A stretch of 64,000 nucleotides of DNA. It comes from Ustilaginoidea virens (taxonomy: Eukaryota > Ascomycota > Sordariomycetes > Hypocreales > Clavicipitaceae). Under the pieces are notes generated by a model. The model saw only the letters and a program-made list of their open reading frames with translations. It was not told the origin of the DNA and ran no database searches. A program made the translations under genes and the position numbers. Positions within the stretch are counted from its first letter, which is position 1; each line of letters opens with the position of its first letter. Positions 41,171 to 52,189 of the stretch are shown here, in pieces. Where the stretch lies: NCBI RefSeq assembly GCF_000687475.1, contig NC_057316.1, forward strand, positions 6,820,001 to 6,884,000, read 5' to 3'.

Positions 41171-43606
41171 ATGGGCCCCGGAAAGAAGAATGTCAAGGCG
41201 ACCAAAAAGTTCGAGAAGAAGCACCTGCGAGGCGTGCTGGACAAGAGAAAGGACGCCGCCCGGGCCAAACAACGCCAGCAGGTCAAGGAGAAGAAGAAGG
41301 CTCGGCGGGCCGACGATGCCGACTTCTTCAAGGGCCCAAAGGCGGCCGACGGTGCCGCGCCCAAGCGCGAGCCCCACGGCGGCCTGAAGAACAAGAAGAG
41401 CGGTGAGATGAGCGTCGACGAGTTTTTCCAGGGCGGGTTCGAAGAGATTGTCGGCGCCGGCGGGTGCAAGCCCGGGAGGCTGGGCAAGCGCAAGAGAAGC
41501 AGCCAGGACGTGGACCAGGACGTGGACCAGGACGCCGAAGCCGACGCCAGTGACGGCAGCGGCAGCGGCTCGGGCGTGGAGGCTGCCGGCAGGCGAGCGA
41601 GCGACGACGATGACGATGGCGCCGACGACGACAGCGCCGACGGTGATGATGCCCAAGGCGGCATGAGCAGGGAGACCATGGACAAGCTGGCAGAAAAGGA
41701 CCCCGAGTTTTACAGATTCCTGCAGGAAAACGACCCCGAAGCGTTGGATTTCGACGACAACACGGACTTGGCCGAGGTTGACGAGCTGAGCGCCAGCGAG
41801 GGCGGTGATGACAGCGACAGCGACGACGACGACGACGACGACGACGAGGGAGCAAAGGAGCAGAAGCCCAAGAAAAAGAGAAAGACGGCCGAGGCCGAGG
41901 CAGCAGAGCCCGCCCAGGCCGACGAGCTGACCCGCCCACGGGTCGCCTCCTGGCGGAAAGCCATGCAGGACGGCCACTCCCTCCGAGCCGCCCGACAGGT
42001 CGTCCTGGCCTTTCGGTGCGCAGCGCACCTGAACCAGGACGGCGGCGACGGCGACGGCGACGGCGGCGACGCTCCGCCGAGATGGACCATCAACGACCCC
42101 CAGGTCTACCACGACGTGCTGGTCCTGGCGCTGACGCAGGTCCCCGCCGTCATGAACCACCACCTGCCGGTCAAGGAGTCGGCCGCCGGCAAGGTGTACG
42201 TGCCGACCGAGACGAAAAAGTTCAAGACGCTCTCGCTGCTCCTGCGGTCGTACGCGTCGTCCGTCATGCACCTCCTGGGCACCCTGTCCGACGACAAGAC
42301 GGTCCAGCTGGCCCTGTCGTCCGTCACCCCCGTCCTGCCCTACCTGCTCTCCTTCAAGAAGCTCGTCCGGGCGCTGGCCCGGGCCGTCGTCGGCTTCTGG
42401 GCCCAGCCCGCCAGCGCCGAGGCGACGCGCGTCACCGCCTTCCTCGTGCTGCGCAGGCTCGTCGCCATCGGCGACAAGGCCATCCGCGAGGCCGTCCTCA
42501 AGGCCACCTACCAGGGCTTCGTGCAGGGCTGCCGCGTCACCAACCACTCCACCGTCCGCGGCATCAACCTGATGAAGAACTCGGCCGCCGAGCTGTGGGG
42601 GCTCGACCCGGCCGTCGGCTACGCCACCGCCTTCACCCTGATCCGCCAGCTGGCCGTGCACCTGCGCAACAGCCTCGTCAACAACAGGAACGAGTCGTTC
42701 CGCCTCGTCTACAACTGGCAGTTTGCGCACTCGCTCGACTTTTGGTCCTGCGTCCTCGCCGAGCACTGCTGCCCGCTCCGCGAGGCCCAGGCCGGCCGCG
42801 AGAGCCCGCTCCGGCTGCTCATCTACCCCCTCGTCCAGGTCACCCTCGGCGCCGCGCGCCTCGTCCCCACGTCGGCCTACTTCCCGCTGCGGTTCCACCT
42901 CGTGCGCTCGCTGCTGCGCACCTCGCGCGCCACCGGCACCTACATCCCCCTCGCGTCGCCCTTGCTCGAGGTCCTGGCCTCGGCCGAGATGAAGAAGGCC
43001 CCCAAGGCGTCCACCCTCAAGTCGTTCGACTTTGCCGTCGCCTACCGGGCGCCCAAGTCCTATCTCCGCACGCGCGTCTACCAGGACGGCGTGGGCGAGC
43101 AGGTCGTCGAGCTCCTCGGCGACTTCTTCCTCCTGTGGTCCACCTCGGTCGCCTTCCCGGAACTGGCCCTCCCCGTCGTCATCCAGCTCAAGCGGTGGGT
43201 GAAGCAGGCCCGCTCCCGGGACCAGGGCAACAAGAACGCCAAGCTCGTCTCGCAGCTCGTCCTGCTCGCGCAGAAGCTCGAGGCCAACGCCAAGTTTATC
43301 GAGGACCGCCGCGCAAAGGTCGAGTTTGCGCCCAAGCATCGCCAGCAGGTGGCTGCTTTTCTCAAGGACTTTGACGTGGCCAAGACGCCGCTGGGGGCGT
43401 ACGTCGTGGCCCAGAGGAAAGTGAGGGAGGAGAGGTCCAAGATGTTGGAAGACGCGAGAAAGGAGGACGATAAGAAGAGGAAGGAGGACGAGGCGCAGGC
43501 GCAGGCGCAGGCGGACGAGGACGACCATACGGCAGACGAGGAGGAGGATAGCGAGGATGGGCATGACGATGACGGTGATGGTGACGAGGACGAAGATGAC
43601 GAGTAG
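41171..43606 (+). CDS. NOC2: Noc2, 60S ribosome assembly factor
   Basis: Single exon; 811 residues from the ATG at 41171. Noc2 pairs with Noc1 in the nucleolus and with Noc3 in the nucleoplasm to move and mature pre-60S particles. The N-terminus is basic (ATKKFEKKHLRGVLDKRKDAARAKQRQQ), as in the family; then come Asp/Ser/Glu-rich disordered stretches. MSRETMDKLAEKDPEFYRFLQENDPEALDFDD is a recognised Noc2 block. The helical-repeat body (about 280-780) includes KFKTLSLLLRSYASSVMHLL, VTNHSTVRGINLMKNSAAELWG, RNESFRLVYNWQFAHSLDFW, HLVRSLLRTSRATGTYIPLA and FPELALPVVIQLKRWVK. The tail is a run of acidic residues. Codon third positions are strongly C/G, which creates a long meaningless frame on the other strand. 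Confidence 0.93.
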   Translation: MGPGKKNVKATKKFEKKHLRGVLDKRKDAARAKQRQQVKEKKKARRADDADFFKGPKAADGAAPKREPHGGLKNKKSGEMSVDEFFQGGFEEIVGAGGCKPGRLGKRKRSSQDVDQDVDQDAEADASDGSGSGSGVEAAGRRASDDDDDGADDDSADGDDAQGGMSRETMDKLAEKDPEFYRFLQENDPEALDFDDNTDLAEVDELSASEGGDDSDSDDDDDDDDEGAKEQKPKKKRKTAEAEAAEPAQADELTRPRVASWRKAMQDGHSLRAARQVVLAFRCAAHLNQDGGDGDGDGGDAPPRWTINDPQVYHDVLVLALTQVPAVMNHHLPVKESAAGKVYVPTETKKFKTLSLLLRSYASSVMHLLGTLSDDKTVQLALSSVTPVLPYLLSFKKLVRALARAVVGFWAQPASAEATRVTAFLVLRRLVAIGDKAIREAVLKATYQGFVQGCRVTNHSTVRGINLMKNSAAELWGLDPAVGYATAFTLIRQLAVHLRNSLVNNRNESFRLVYNWQFAHSLDFWSCVLAEHCCPLREAQAGRESPLRLLIYPLVQVTLGAARLVPTSAYFPLRFHLVRSLLRTSRATGTYIPLASPLLEVLASAEMKKAPKASTLKSFDFAVAYRAPKSYLRTRVYQDGVGEQVVELLGDFFLLWSTSVAFPELALPVVIQLKRWVKQARSRDQGNKNAKLVSQLVLLAQKLEANAKFIEDRRAKVEFAPKHRQQVAAFLKDFDVAKTPLGAYVVAQRKVREERSKMLEDARKEDDKKRKEDEAQAQAQADEDDHTADEEEDSEDGHDDDGDGDEDEDDE

Positions 43607-44053
43607 ATCAGTGGCCACATGTAATGCGTCGAGTCTATCAGACCAACCAACACACACACACACACATATATATATCTTTGATGCGTCGTCTTCAAGAGTG
43701 AAGCCAAAGGCAGGTCTTCCGCACCAGCAAGAGTCATCATTATCATGCTCATCGCACTGCTAGAGTAGATGCAAACCTAACAATATCCCAAATCGGAAGC
43801 TTTGACCAGGATACAAGAAACAAAAACGGAGCCACGCCCTGTCTGTCTGTCTGTCTGTCTGTCTGTCTGCCTTTACCCAAAACGCCTCGTCATGCCTTTG
43901 TCCCGCTCCAAAGACCAAAAACCTCAAAATGCAAGAGACTCCCGCAAACCCCTCCCCCAAAGTATGACGTCCAACTAGACATGAGTGTACAAATGCTCCC
44001 CGTTGTTTTTTTCTCGAACCTTTTTTTTTTTTTAAATCCAAGCTCCAAGAGCA
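43607..44053. other. Convergent 3' spacer between NOC2 and the spindle-pole gene
   Basis: Holds a CA/TA dinucleotide tract (about 43648-43676), a CTGT tetramer array (about 43839-43869) and a T12-13 run near 44020-44033. No gene seen. Confidence 0.55.
43839..43869. repeat. CTGT tetramer array
   Basis: About eight uninterrupted CTGT units in the convergent spacer after NOC2. Confidence 0.9.
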
Positions 44054-47000
44054 TCATGCAGTCTCTTGGATTCCCTCCCACGTGAGTTGCTCGCTCATTT
44101 GCGTGACGTCGCGCACGGTCATGCCGGTGATATTGAGCACCGTCATTTCAACCTCTTCCTCCGTCATGGCCTGCCCGGCGGCCTTTTGTCCCTCCAAAAC
44201 ATCATACAGGCTGTAGATCTGGTCGTTTTTGACTTCCATGCGCTTCAGGTTCACCCGGATGGATTCGGCAAGACGGAGCCGATCGCGACGGCCGGTAGCC
44301 TTGTCGCTGCGGTTGTACTCTGACTGCAGGCGCGTGAGATGCAGCTGCAAATGCTCGGCTTCGTCCTCCAGTCCCTTGATGACGAGCGCCAGCGCGTGGC
44401 CAGGCGGCTGCGAGGGACGCATTGTCAGGTCCTCCCCAGTCATGTTGCGGTCCGTGACGGGGACAGGGCGTGGAACGTTGACACGCTTCTTGCCCGAGGC
44501 GGCCTCCGCGGAAGACACGACGCCGCCGTGGGACGTGATGCGACTGCACACTATGCAGTTTCGGCAGCTATGCTTGCACAGACCATCCAGGACCCGACGG
44601 GCCTCGGTCGATAGGGCGGGACAAGAGTCGTGACTGTTGGATCTGTCGGGTTCCTTGGTGGCGTCTTCGACTTGTACAATGTGCTTCTGTGCTGGCCGCG
44701 TATTGCTGCTTCCACGTCGAGACGCGTTGCTCTGGCTTGTCAAGTCGCGATTGTGCGGCACAAACCGCGCGTCCTTCATGGAGAGATTGAGGGAAATTGC
44801 AGCATCTTGGTTCGTGTAATCCTCGGATTGCAAACCTCCCGTGTCGTCCATCTCGTTCGTCAGATCCAGGTCGAGTGCTGCCGAGGGAACCTCGCCATGA
44901 GGCTCGTCGGCCTGCCGACGTTTGCTGCCCTGGTTCGCCATGTTGCTGCTGCTCTTGTTCCGAGGAGCAGACTTTTCGGGAATGGAAAAGGCCACGCCTT
45001 TGGATGCCGTGCGCGGTCTGCTTTCGGATCGCTGCTGCCTGCTATGACTGGCGAGTCTGGGCACCTCGCGTGCTCCCTGCTCCAAGGTGTAGCCATGCGA
45101 GGTCACTTCAGGGAGCGTTGGCATATCTTTGGTCTCTGTATCTCCCCCACCTGGGCGAGAGTCATTTGTCCTGACGGTAATGTCGGGCACAAAGTATGCC
45201 GAAGTCATGTTTTCCTCAGTCTTCTCCTCGATGCGACCAGAAGCATCGTCGTTGTGAGGAGGCCTGCAGTGGTCAAGCTGCTGCTTGAGAAAGTCGACTT
45301 CCTCCTTCATTTTCAAATTCTCCTCATGGAGGTCACGGACGCTGCGCTCAAAACCAGAGTTTTCGCGGCGAAGTAGCTTGTTTTCGTTGAAGTACTTGTC
45401 ATTGTGACGAACGAGGCTCTCATTGTCTTCTTGAAGAGCCGACTTCTCCTGAATAACGGAATCGACTTTGCTTCGGAGGGAATCCATCTCTTCGCGTGCA
45501 GCATCAAGCTCATGGTGGGCTCCATCAAGATTCTCGCGCAGGTCTTCATTTTCTTCCGTCAACCTGTCGTTGCTAGATTGGAGAGACATAATCTTGGCCT
45601 GAAGCATATCGTCATCCTGACCACCCCTAGCAGAACGTAGAGAGTCAACCTCGTCTCGCAAGCGCTTTTGTTCTTTCCGAAGTGTTTCATTGTCCTTTCG
45701 AAGGGACACATTGTCCAGCTCCAGGGCATCACGGCTATGCTTGAGAGAAACAAGATCACGGCGCAGAGCGTCATTGCCCTGTCGCATCTGCTCTGACGAT
45801 TCCAACTGCTTCTGGGAAGTAGACAGCTCCTTTTCTCGCACGCTCAGTTTCCGGGTGAGTTTGCTAATGTCGTCACAAGCATCTTGGAGTCTGCTGATGG
45901 CTCTGTCTCGCTCATGAGCAACAGACTCGCTTTCAATCGTGTTTGTGCTCAATTTGCGTGAAGCCTCATCCAAGCGAGCTTGCAGTGTGGCAACTTCCAG
46001 CTCCAGTCCTAGAAATACACAGTCAATGGGCAAGCACTTTTCGTTTTTTTTTCTGTATCGCTTTTGCAAACTACATTCCACGCAAGACTTACTATTTCTC
46101 TCGGCGGTAAACTTGCCGCTCTCATTGTAGCCGCCTGGGACTTTGCCGTGCCTGAGCTGGGCTTCGAGTCTCTCGACTTGGAGCTGCAAGCCCTCTGCAT
46201 ATTCCTGCACTTTATCATGTGCTGCTTGCAAGGACACAATCTCTTCCCGAATCATATCCATGGAAACAAAGATTTTCTCCTCATCATGGGGAACTTTGAT
46301 GCCATCAACCTGGGCATGAGCACCAGCAATCGGCTTCTCCTGGCGATCATGAACCCTGCCATGCTTAACGAAGATGGGCACACCGTTCTTCATCGACCCA
46401 CTAAATTTGAGTGTGCCGGTTACGAAGTCCCCGAGATGAGAGATGTCAGGCATAAAAAAAGACCGTACATTAGACGTGTTGTGACCAGGACTCGCGATGG
46501 AGGCCGGTGACGGAGGCACAGCAGTCAAGCTGGACTTGGCTGACGACATGTGAGGGGATTCCTGGTTGAGATCTCGGGGGCTGAGGGATGCTCTTTGTAG
46601 GCGGTTCAGCGCATCGGTTACCGATGACGAGCGTTGTTTTGAAACAGGTTCTGAGGGGGCCCGGGTGTGAACTTTGGACATGGGGCTTTGGTTCTGCTGC
46701 GACTTGGGGGCACCATAGTGCGACGTTGGCCTGGCAGGTGTCGTGTCAAGTATGGATGGCATATCGGATTCGTCATCGACGCGCGCCTGCATCACAGCAC
46801 GCGTCTTGCGTGTGCCCGGCCAAATATCCTGGGTAGAATCTTCGAGCGTGAACTTGACGGCGGAAACCGCGGGTGGTTTGTTTTCTTTACACCGAGTGTG
46901 CCAAGGTCGTGTGTCGGTGGTGTCGTCCGAGACTGGCGGTTGGTTGTTTGTTTTGGGTTTGGAGAAGTATTCGGGCCACTTGCGATGGGCAGCATCCCAA

Positions 47001-47212
47001 TTGACAGGGAGCTTTTTCGGAGCGGTGACTCGGGCAATATCCTCGTTGAGCCTTCGCGTTGATTCGCCCTCTGGTTCGGAAAAGAGCGACGACATGGTGA
47101 CGGTGCCGTGGGAGCCAGTAGAGGATGGGGGAGAGTTGAAAGGGTTGGCGCGGTTGGCGTTCATTTCTCTAAGGATGCGCGAGCGATACCTATGTACAAG
47201 GTCGGCCTCCAT
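44054..47212 (-). CDS. PPC89: Ppc89/Cep57-type spindle pole body protein
   Basis: Two exons: 47212-46093 and 46008-44054; spliced product 1024 residues. The intron (46092-46009, GTAAGT to CTAG) is 84 nt, a multiple of three, and has no stop, so the unspliced frame also reads through; splicing restores AERN-RLELEVATL. Residues 1-320 are Ser/Pro-rich and probably disordered. A long coiled coil spans about 324-622. A Cys motif, CKHSCRNCIVCSRI, is near 846. The C-terminus (about 900-1000) reads PGHALALVIKGLEDEAEHLQ, RLAESIRVNLKRMEVKNDQI, then YSLYDVLEGQK. The last block is the Cep57-type microtubule-binding domain also present in fission yeast Ppc89, the scaffold that anchors the septation network at the spindle pole body. 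Assignment rests on this domain plus the coiled coil. Confidence 0.78.
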   Translation of the reverse strand: MEADLVHRYRSRILREMNANRANPFNSPPSSTGSHGTVTMSSLFSEPEGESTRRLNEDIARVTAPKKLPVNWDAAHRKWPEYFSKPKTNNQPPVSDDTTDTRPWHTRCKENKPPAVSAVKFTLEDSTQDIWPGTRKTRAVMQARVDDESDMPSILDTTPARPTSHYGAPKSQQNQSPMSKVHTRAPSEPVSKQRSSSVTDALNRLQRASLSPRDLNQESPHMSSAKSSLTAVPPSPASIASPGHNTSNVRSFFMPDISHLGDFVTGTLKFSGSMKNGVPIFVKHGRVHDRQEKPIAGAHAQVDGIKVPHDEEKIFVSMDMIREEIVSLQAAHDKVQEYAEGLQLQVERLEAQLRHGKVPGGYNESGKFTAERNSKSCVECSLQKRYRKKNEKCLPIDCVFLGLELEVATLQARLDEASRKLSTNTIESESVAHERDRAISRLQDACDDISKLTRKLSVREKELSTSQKQLESSEQMRQGNDALRRDLVSLKHSRDALELDNVSLRKDNETLRKEQKRLRDEVDSLRSARGGQDDDMLQAKIMSLQSSNDRLTEENEDLRENLDGAHHELDAAREEMDSLRSKVDSVIQEKSALQEDNESLVRHNDKYFNENKLLRRENSGFERSVRDLHEENLKMKEEVDFLKQQLDHCRPPHNDDASGRIEEKTEENMTSAYFVPDITVRTNDSRPGGGDTETKDMPTLPEVTSHGYTLEQGAREVPRLASHSRQQRSESRPRTASKGVAFSIPEKSAPRNKSSSNMANQGSKRRQADEPHGEVPSAALDLDLTNEMDDTGGLQSEDYTNQDAAISLNLSMKDARFVPHNRDLTSQSNASRRGSSNTRPAQKHIVQVEDATKEPDRSNSHDSCPALSTEARRVLDGLCKHSCRNCIVCSRITSHGGVVSSAEAASGKKRVNVPRPVPVTDRNMTGEDLTMRPSQPPGHALALVIKGLEDEAEHLQLHLTRLQSEYNRSDKATGRRDRLRLAESIRVNLKRMEVKNDQIYSLYDVLEGQKAAGQAMTEEEVEMTVLNITGMTVRDVTQMSEQLTWEGIQETA

Positions 47213-48959
47213 GGCTCATTACGCGCGCGTTGCACGCGACGTTGAAGAGGCCGGGCGGCAGACAGACGATCGTGGAAAACAGATGCAGGTAAATTGTTGT
47301 GCGTATTGTAATGGCAGACCGAGCAAGCCAGTGGGTTCAACGTCGGTTTGCCAAAGGGGCGGGCGGGCGCGACGAACCGACGGGACGGTATGAATGCGAC
47401 GGGAAAGAGCAAATGCAAAAAGCAAATCTTTTGGATGCTATATCATGGTGGATCAGGAGCCAGCAGGAGGATTGTCAAGAGTGATGGGCAAAAGGCCGAA
47501 CATCACGGGCCAAGGTACAAAGAGCTTGGTGAAGAATGGGGGAAGCGGCGAGGTCAACAGAGCTGCCTGTGTGTACGGAGTATTGTGAAGGTTTTGGCGG
47601 AGCGCGCTCTGGTTGGCGGATGGAACTTGCTGTTTTGGGACGGAAGTAAACAAAACCTTTGCTCGACACCCCACAACTTGCACGGCCTTTGATTCGTCCT
47701 GGGCTGCACGTGGGGCCGCAGCGTATGAGCGTATCAGCATCAAATGGAAGGCGGCACCAACTGTCCACCTGCCAACCACCAGCCAACCAACCATCAGGCC
47801 TCACCAAGAAAAGCCTTGCGACGTCAACATTTGGTTTAAGAAGCATCATCACAAAAGCCCCGGCCCCGGCGTACATACAACGGCGTACATATGTACAATG
47901 ATGGAACTGATGTGAGCACTGGTACATGGGCCTGCGCAGTCTCTGTCGAATCCGGCGTCGTCCGTAATATCCGAACCAAGCCCTCGTCAACTGACATGCT
48001 GTTTGTCGTCTGCAGCCCCAACTGAGGCTTCATGCTACATAATGACCATTGTCACGCAGCGGTGGCTGGCGCCTGATGTGGCGTTGCATTTCTTTTTGCC
48101 TCGCTTGGCAAGGACCTGATCGCAGCTGCAATGGTGACTGACTTGACAGAATTTTTCTTCCAGGGCCCGTGGAATTACGGGATTGATTCTTCCTGCGAGT
48201 CAACGGCCTGGGATGCTGCGAGGCTGCGGGACAGTTTGATGTCGTCTGCTGGTTGGTGTCTGCATGTGGTATCTGGGCTGGTGCGTTCCTGGCCGAGCCC
48301 CCGCACGCGACCCCTAGTTTGCCCGCCGCAACCACCACGACGCACCACCACTACGCACCACCACGCCGCAACCACCTGCAACATACTTGCAGCCCACCGT
48401 CAGAGTCCAACCAACACAGGATCGAGGATTCGTGCTTCCTTGCTTGACGTGCATACTGACCCCGTCTGCTGTCCGGACCAGACAGGGAAACGAGAACCTC
48501 CTTCGACACAATCTCGCAACAAGCTCGCAACAGGACTGCTTCCTCTTTCTAGCCCCAGCAACGCCACGGAGCCTCGTGTGTGTGCCGCCTGTCTCGGTCA
48601 TCGGTTTCGTCAAGTCGTAGTTTCCCAACACATGGCGCACATCAAGTCACCCGGGCGGGGGCGGGGGGACCGGTCAGTTCCTGGCCGGCCGGTCTTCCCT
48701 TCAAAACTCAAAAGGTTGGTGTTGGTGTGACTGCCCCGACGGCCGCCAAACGGCATATCTCCTCCTGCAAATGAAGTCGATTTCATGACGTCTAATGCAC
48801 ATGCTAGAGTAGAGCTGCCTCGAAGCCCGCCAAATATACATCTTTGAGTATTTTGCGTACCTTGGGCACCGTATAAATATATCATAGCCGCTTGAATAGA
48901 GGCTGAACAGCCTGCAACGCCCCCGTCTTCGGCACAAGTGCAACTGGAATGAAAACGCC
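47213..48959. other. Spacer upstream of the spindle-pole gene and the GH76 gene
   Basis: About 1.75 kb between two divergent genes. It contains a TACGGAGT word (47574-47581), a CCAACCACCAGCCAACCAACC-like patch near 47770 and C/A-rich sequence near 48330-48370. The minus-strand frames near 47475-47990 and plus-strand frames near 48131-48730 do not look like proteins. Presumed promoters at both ends. Confidence 0.5.
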
Positions 48960-50887
48960 ATGTCAGTGATGAGAATGCTGCAGTCCTTGAACGCCCTCAG
49001 CTGCAGAGTCTTGTTGGTGCTTTTCATCTCTACCGCAGCCGGCATTTCCGTTGCTGAGCTTCCGCCATGTTCAGTACTTCGTCAAGAAGCTCCCCACCCC
49101 TGCCGTCCGCCGGCAGAATCGTTCTTGAGTGCACAAAATGACGCCGCGCCTTGCTGCCGCGACCCGAGGATATTAGAGGACGCTTACAGCGCCCTTGCAG
49201 TCTTGCAAAATGTCTACTACGAGGCCACGAATGGCACATGGCCTACGTCTATCGATTGGACAGGTGCCGTGGTTGAAACCATCATATCTGGCATGCTAAG
49301 TACGATGACCAAGGCGCTTGATTCAGTGGAAGACGAATACGTCTGGACCCAGAAAGAAGACTTGATATCCACCTTGTATTCCCACGTCACTCATTCCTTC
49401 TTTGGGCAAAACGCGACTGGTATTCTTGATCAGGTGAGGGAGACGAAAACGAGAACCCGTCCGTTGAGATTCTGCTATTTGACCACACCTTGTGCAACTA
49501 GGCATACGACGATATCTTATGGGTCGTTCTCGGCTGGGTCGAGGCCATCAAGTTTGTGCGTCTCCATTCCTCGCTTCACCATCCCGGCAGACACCAAAAG
49601 TGCTTGGACCTTCCTGAAAAACTCGCATCAGCTCTCCGTAACGCTCCTTGGCATGGGTCCAGCTGGGTTTGCGCGTTTGCTGAGAGAGCTCGTGCGTTCT
49701 GGGATTTCGCCATCACCGGCTGGGACACTAAGCTTTGCCACGGCGGGATGAACTGGAACCCCAGGCTTGTCCCATACAAAAATGCCATTACCAATGAGCT
49801 CTGGATCTCCGCATCCATCTCAATGTACGAATACTTTTCCAACGACAAGTTTAACGAAACGTGCCTTTCTAGCAAAGGTTTCCCGACCAACGATCAAGCG
49901 TATTTGACTGCCGCCCTCGTCGCATATCAGTGGCTCAAGGAGGTCAACATGACCAACAGTCAAGGGCTGTACGCTGACGGATTCCACGTCGACATGGGGA
50001 AGCCCGGCAATGTGGAATGTGACCAACGCGATGAGATGGTGTACACCTACAACCAAGGTGTGGTCTTGACCGGCCAGCGAGGTTTGTTCAAAGTGACTGG
50101 TGATCCGTCCTATTTGGAGCAAGGCCATCTCCTCATTCAAAACGTCATCAACTCTACCGGGTGGGACTTGGGTAAAAACGCCCCCATGGACGATGTTGAC
50201 GAACCCAACCACGGCAAACTGCCCCCGTGGCGAGGTCTTGGACGATACGGCATCCTCGAAGAGCAATGCGATGCAGGCGGCACATGCTCGCAAGACGGCC
50301 AGGCCTTCAAGGGCATCTTCTTCCACCACTTTACAGCATTCTGCGACCCACTAGACGCTCAAGCATTCCCTAACTACGCAAAGTTCAACCAAAGCGAGTA
50401 CAGCAAGGTGAAGGCTGCGCATGAAAAGGCATGCCGTGCTTATCTAGGCTGGACCAAGCACAATGCGGATGCGGCACTTGGCACTCGAGACAGCATGGGC
50501 CGGTTTGGTATGTGGTGGGGAGCCAGCATCTTTCGTCGCGTCGAGGCGACTCCTGACACGGATGGAATCAACCACACGGCCCCCAACGCTACAGATTACC
50601 GGAACAGAGGCACGCCACTGGATTCCGTATGGGGTCCCAGAGCTGCGTGGCAGCCCGGATCGAAAAACCTGCTAGGCCCCTGCACGAATCCATCGCCTGG
50701 ACCCGAATCGAGCATCAGGGGTTGCGGGGTCTCTCCAACGGCCAGACCTTTAGGCTTGCAGATTTTATGCAGTCAGTCGAGTATGCAGGCGGGAGATGCG
50801 AATGATCGCGGCAGAGGCAGAACGGTAGAAACTCAAGCGGGGGGGTTGGCTCTATTACGGGCGTATTGGGAGTTGTCCCAAAGGTAG
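48960..50887 (+). CDS. Secreted GH76-family glycoside hydrolase (alpha-1,6-mannan-acting)
   Basis: Two exons: 48960-49433 and 49502-50887 (intron 68 nt); product 619 residues. A hydrophobic signal peptide lies at about 15-32 (CRVLLVLFISTAAGISVAEL). The (alpha/alpha)6 barrel of the family is visible: TSIDWTGAVVETIISGML, then AYDDILWVVLGWVEA with the adjacent catalytic aspartates at about 161-162 directly after the splice. LCHGGMNWNPRLVPYKNAITNELW and YTYNQGVVLTGQRGLFKVTG follow, then FKGIFFHHFTAFC. GH76 enzymes hydrolyse or transfer alpha-1,6-mannan; fungal relatives are Dfg5/Dcw1 (GPI-anchored wall cross-linkers) and secreted mannanases. No C-terminal GPI signal is seen, and several Asn-X-Ser/Thr sites are present, so a secreted enzyme is favoured. 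Substrate is inferred from the family. Confidence 0.88.
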
Positions 50888-52189
50888 TTGCAGCGCGATT
50901 GCATCCATACTATATACCTCTTTGACCTTGGCGTTTGGTACTCTTGCCGTTTGCCAGGAGCCTGCACGCTTTCTTCAGGACCAAAACACCTGAACGTGAC
51001 TTGAGATGACTCAGTAGCGTAGAGCTTTCCCCCACAAAGCTGTCCTGTGTCCAGAAATGCAGCAGATCAAAGTCGGATCATCTCTCGAGTCCTCATTGTA
51101 CATGGGCGTGGCTGTAGTGACGGCAATATCCTGTCCGTACGTTGAGGTGCGGTCACTCGGATGCCTTTGCAAAAGGAAAAGAAAAGACTCAAACAGCCCA
51201 TGGAGGCGGATTCCAGAACAGAGCGAGGAAAATCACACCCCGGACGCAGCAGAGCCAAAGGAAGCATGTGCCACCATCGATGGCCTCGAAGCCTTTTGAA
51301 AGCCTTGGCCAAGGGTCGTCAGTCGGGGAATGGCGCGTGCTTGCAGGCGCTTAGTTGATGGGCAGGAGCAGACATGAATTTCGAGGATGGAATGAGATGA
51401 GATGCTGCACTGCACAGTCGGGCGCTTCGTTGGGTGGTGGAAAGATGGCGGTGGAAGGAGACGTAACAAGATGCCGTGCCGGCTGACGCTGGGGGAATAT
51501 ATAAAGAGACCAGACCAGACCAGACCTTCTGCAGCCACTGAAATTGGATCTGGGCCTGAATCTACCGGCAACGAAGTGGAAGGCGCACCCAGGCGCGGCA
51601 AGGGAAAGTGGGTTCTAGCAGGTTTTCTGCATGTGTGCATCGGCATCGGCACATGTATCCACCGACATGTACCTGGTACAACCTTAAGAGGTACGTACAT
51701 AGGTACCTAACCTTACACTAGAAGGTCTGGTTGCTTGCGGCTTGGTCCGTCTTCGGAACCTGCATGGTGATGCCCAACTTACGGCTCATCCATTTCCCGA
51801 CATGGCCCATCTCTCTCCTTCAACTGGACTCGCCGAAATAGGGCCATGCAATGCCCGCTGCAGTGCCGCGTCCCCAATAGGAGTAGCGAGATAAGGATGA
51901 CGAGGCCGATGCCGCATCGACGGCAAGGCGATTCAAGATTGGGTTGCTGTCTGGTTGCTGTCTGGTTGCTTGCTGCGAGGCCCGAGCCCCACCAAACGCC
52001 TGACCGCGCCGAAAGAAAAAAATGGACATGGAATTTCTGGTCGGATGAGTCCAGTCGGCGGCCTCGGACCTGTTTCCTCCCTGTCAAGCCCCCACCAACT
52101 CCCCGCCAACTCCCCGCCAACTCCCCGCCAACTCCCCGCCAGATTCTCAAAAGCCATCGCCCTCGGCCATTCTCTCAGCAAACAACTAC
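50888..52189. other. Spacer and ILV1 leader with 11-bp arrays
   Basis: About 1.3 kb with no gene recognised. Near 51510-51526 is a short CCAGA array; near 51665-51720 are GGTAC/ACCTA-type words; near 51942-51969 an 11-bp unit GTTGCTGTCTG repeats about 2.5 times; at 52095-52138 another 11-bp unit repeats four times. The last two lie within 250 bases of the ILV1 ATG. Confidence 0.55.
52095..52138. repeat. 11-bp tandem array, four units, in the ILV1 upstream region
   Basis: Four exact copies of CCAACTCCCCG, ending about 50 bases before the ILV1 ATG. It is either in the transcribed leader or in the core promoter. Confidence 0.9.

Noticed and set aside
41093..43663. 856-codon open frame on the minus strand opposite NOC2
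   Set aside because: It is a shadow of the strong G/C third-position bias of NOC2; its translation is Leu/Val/Gly/Asp-rich and resembles nothing.
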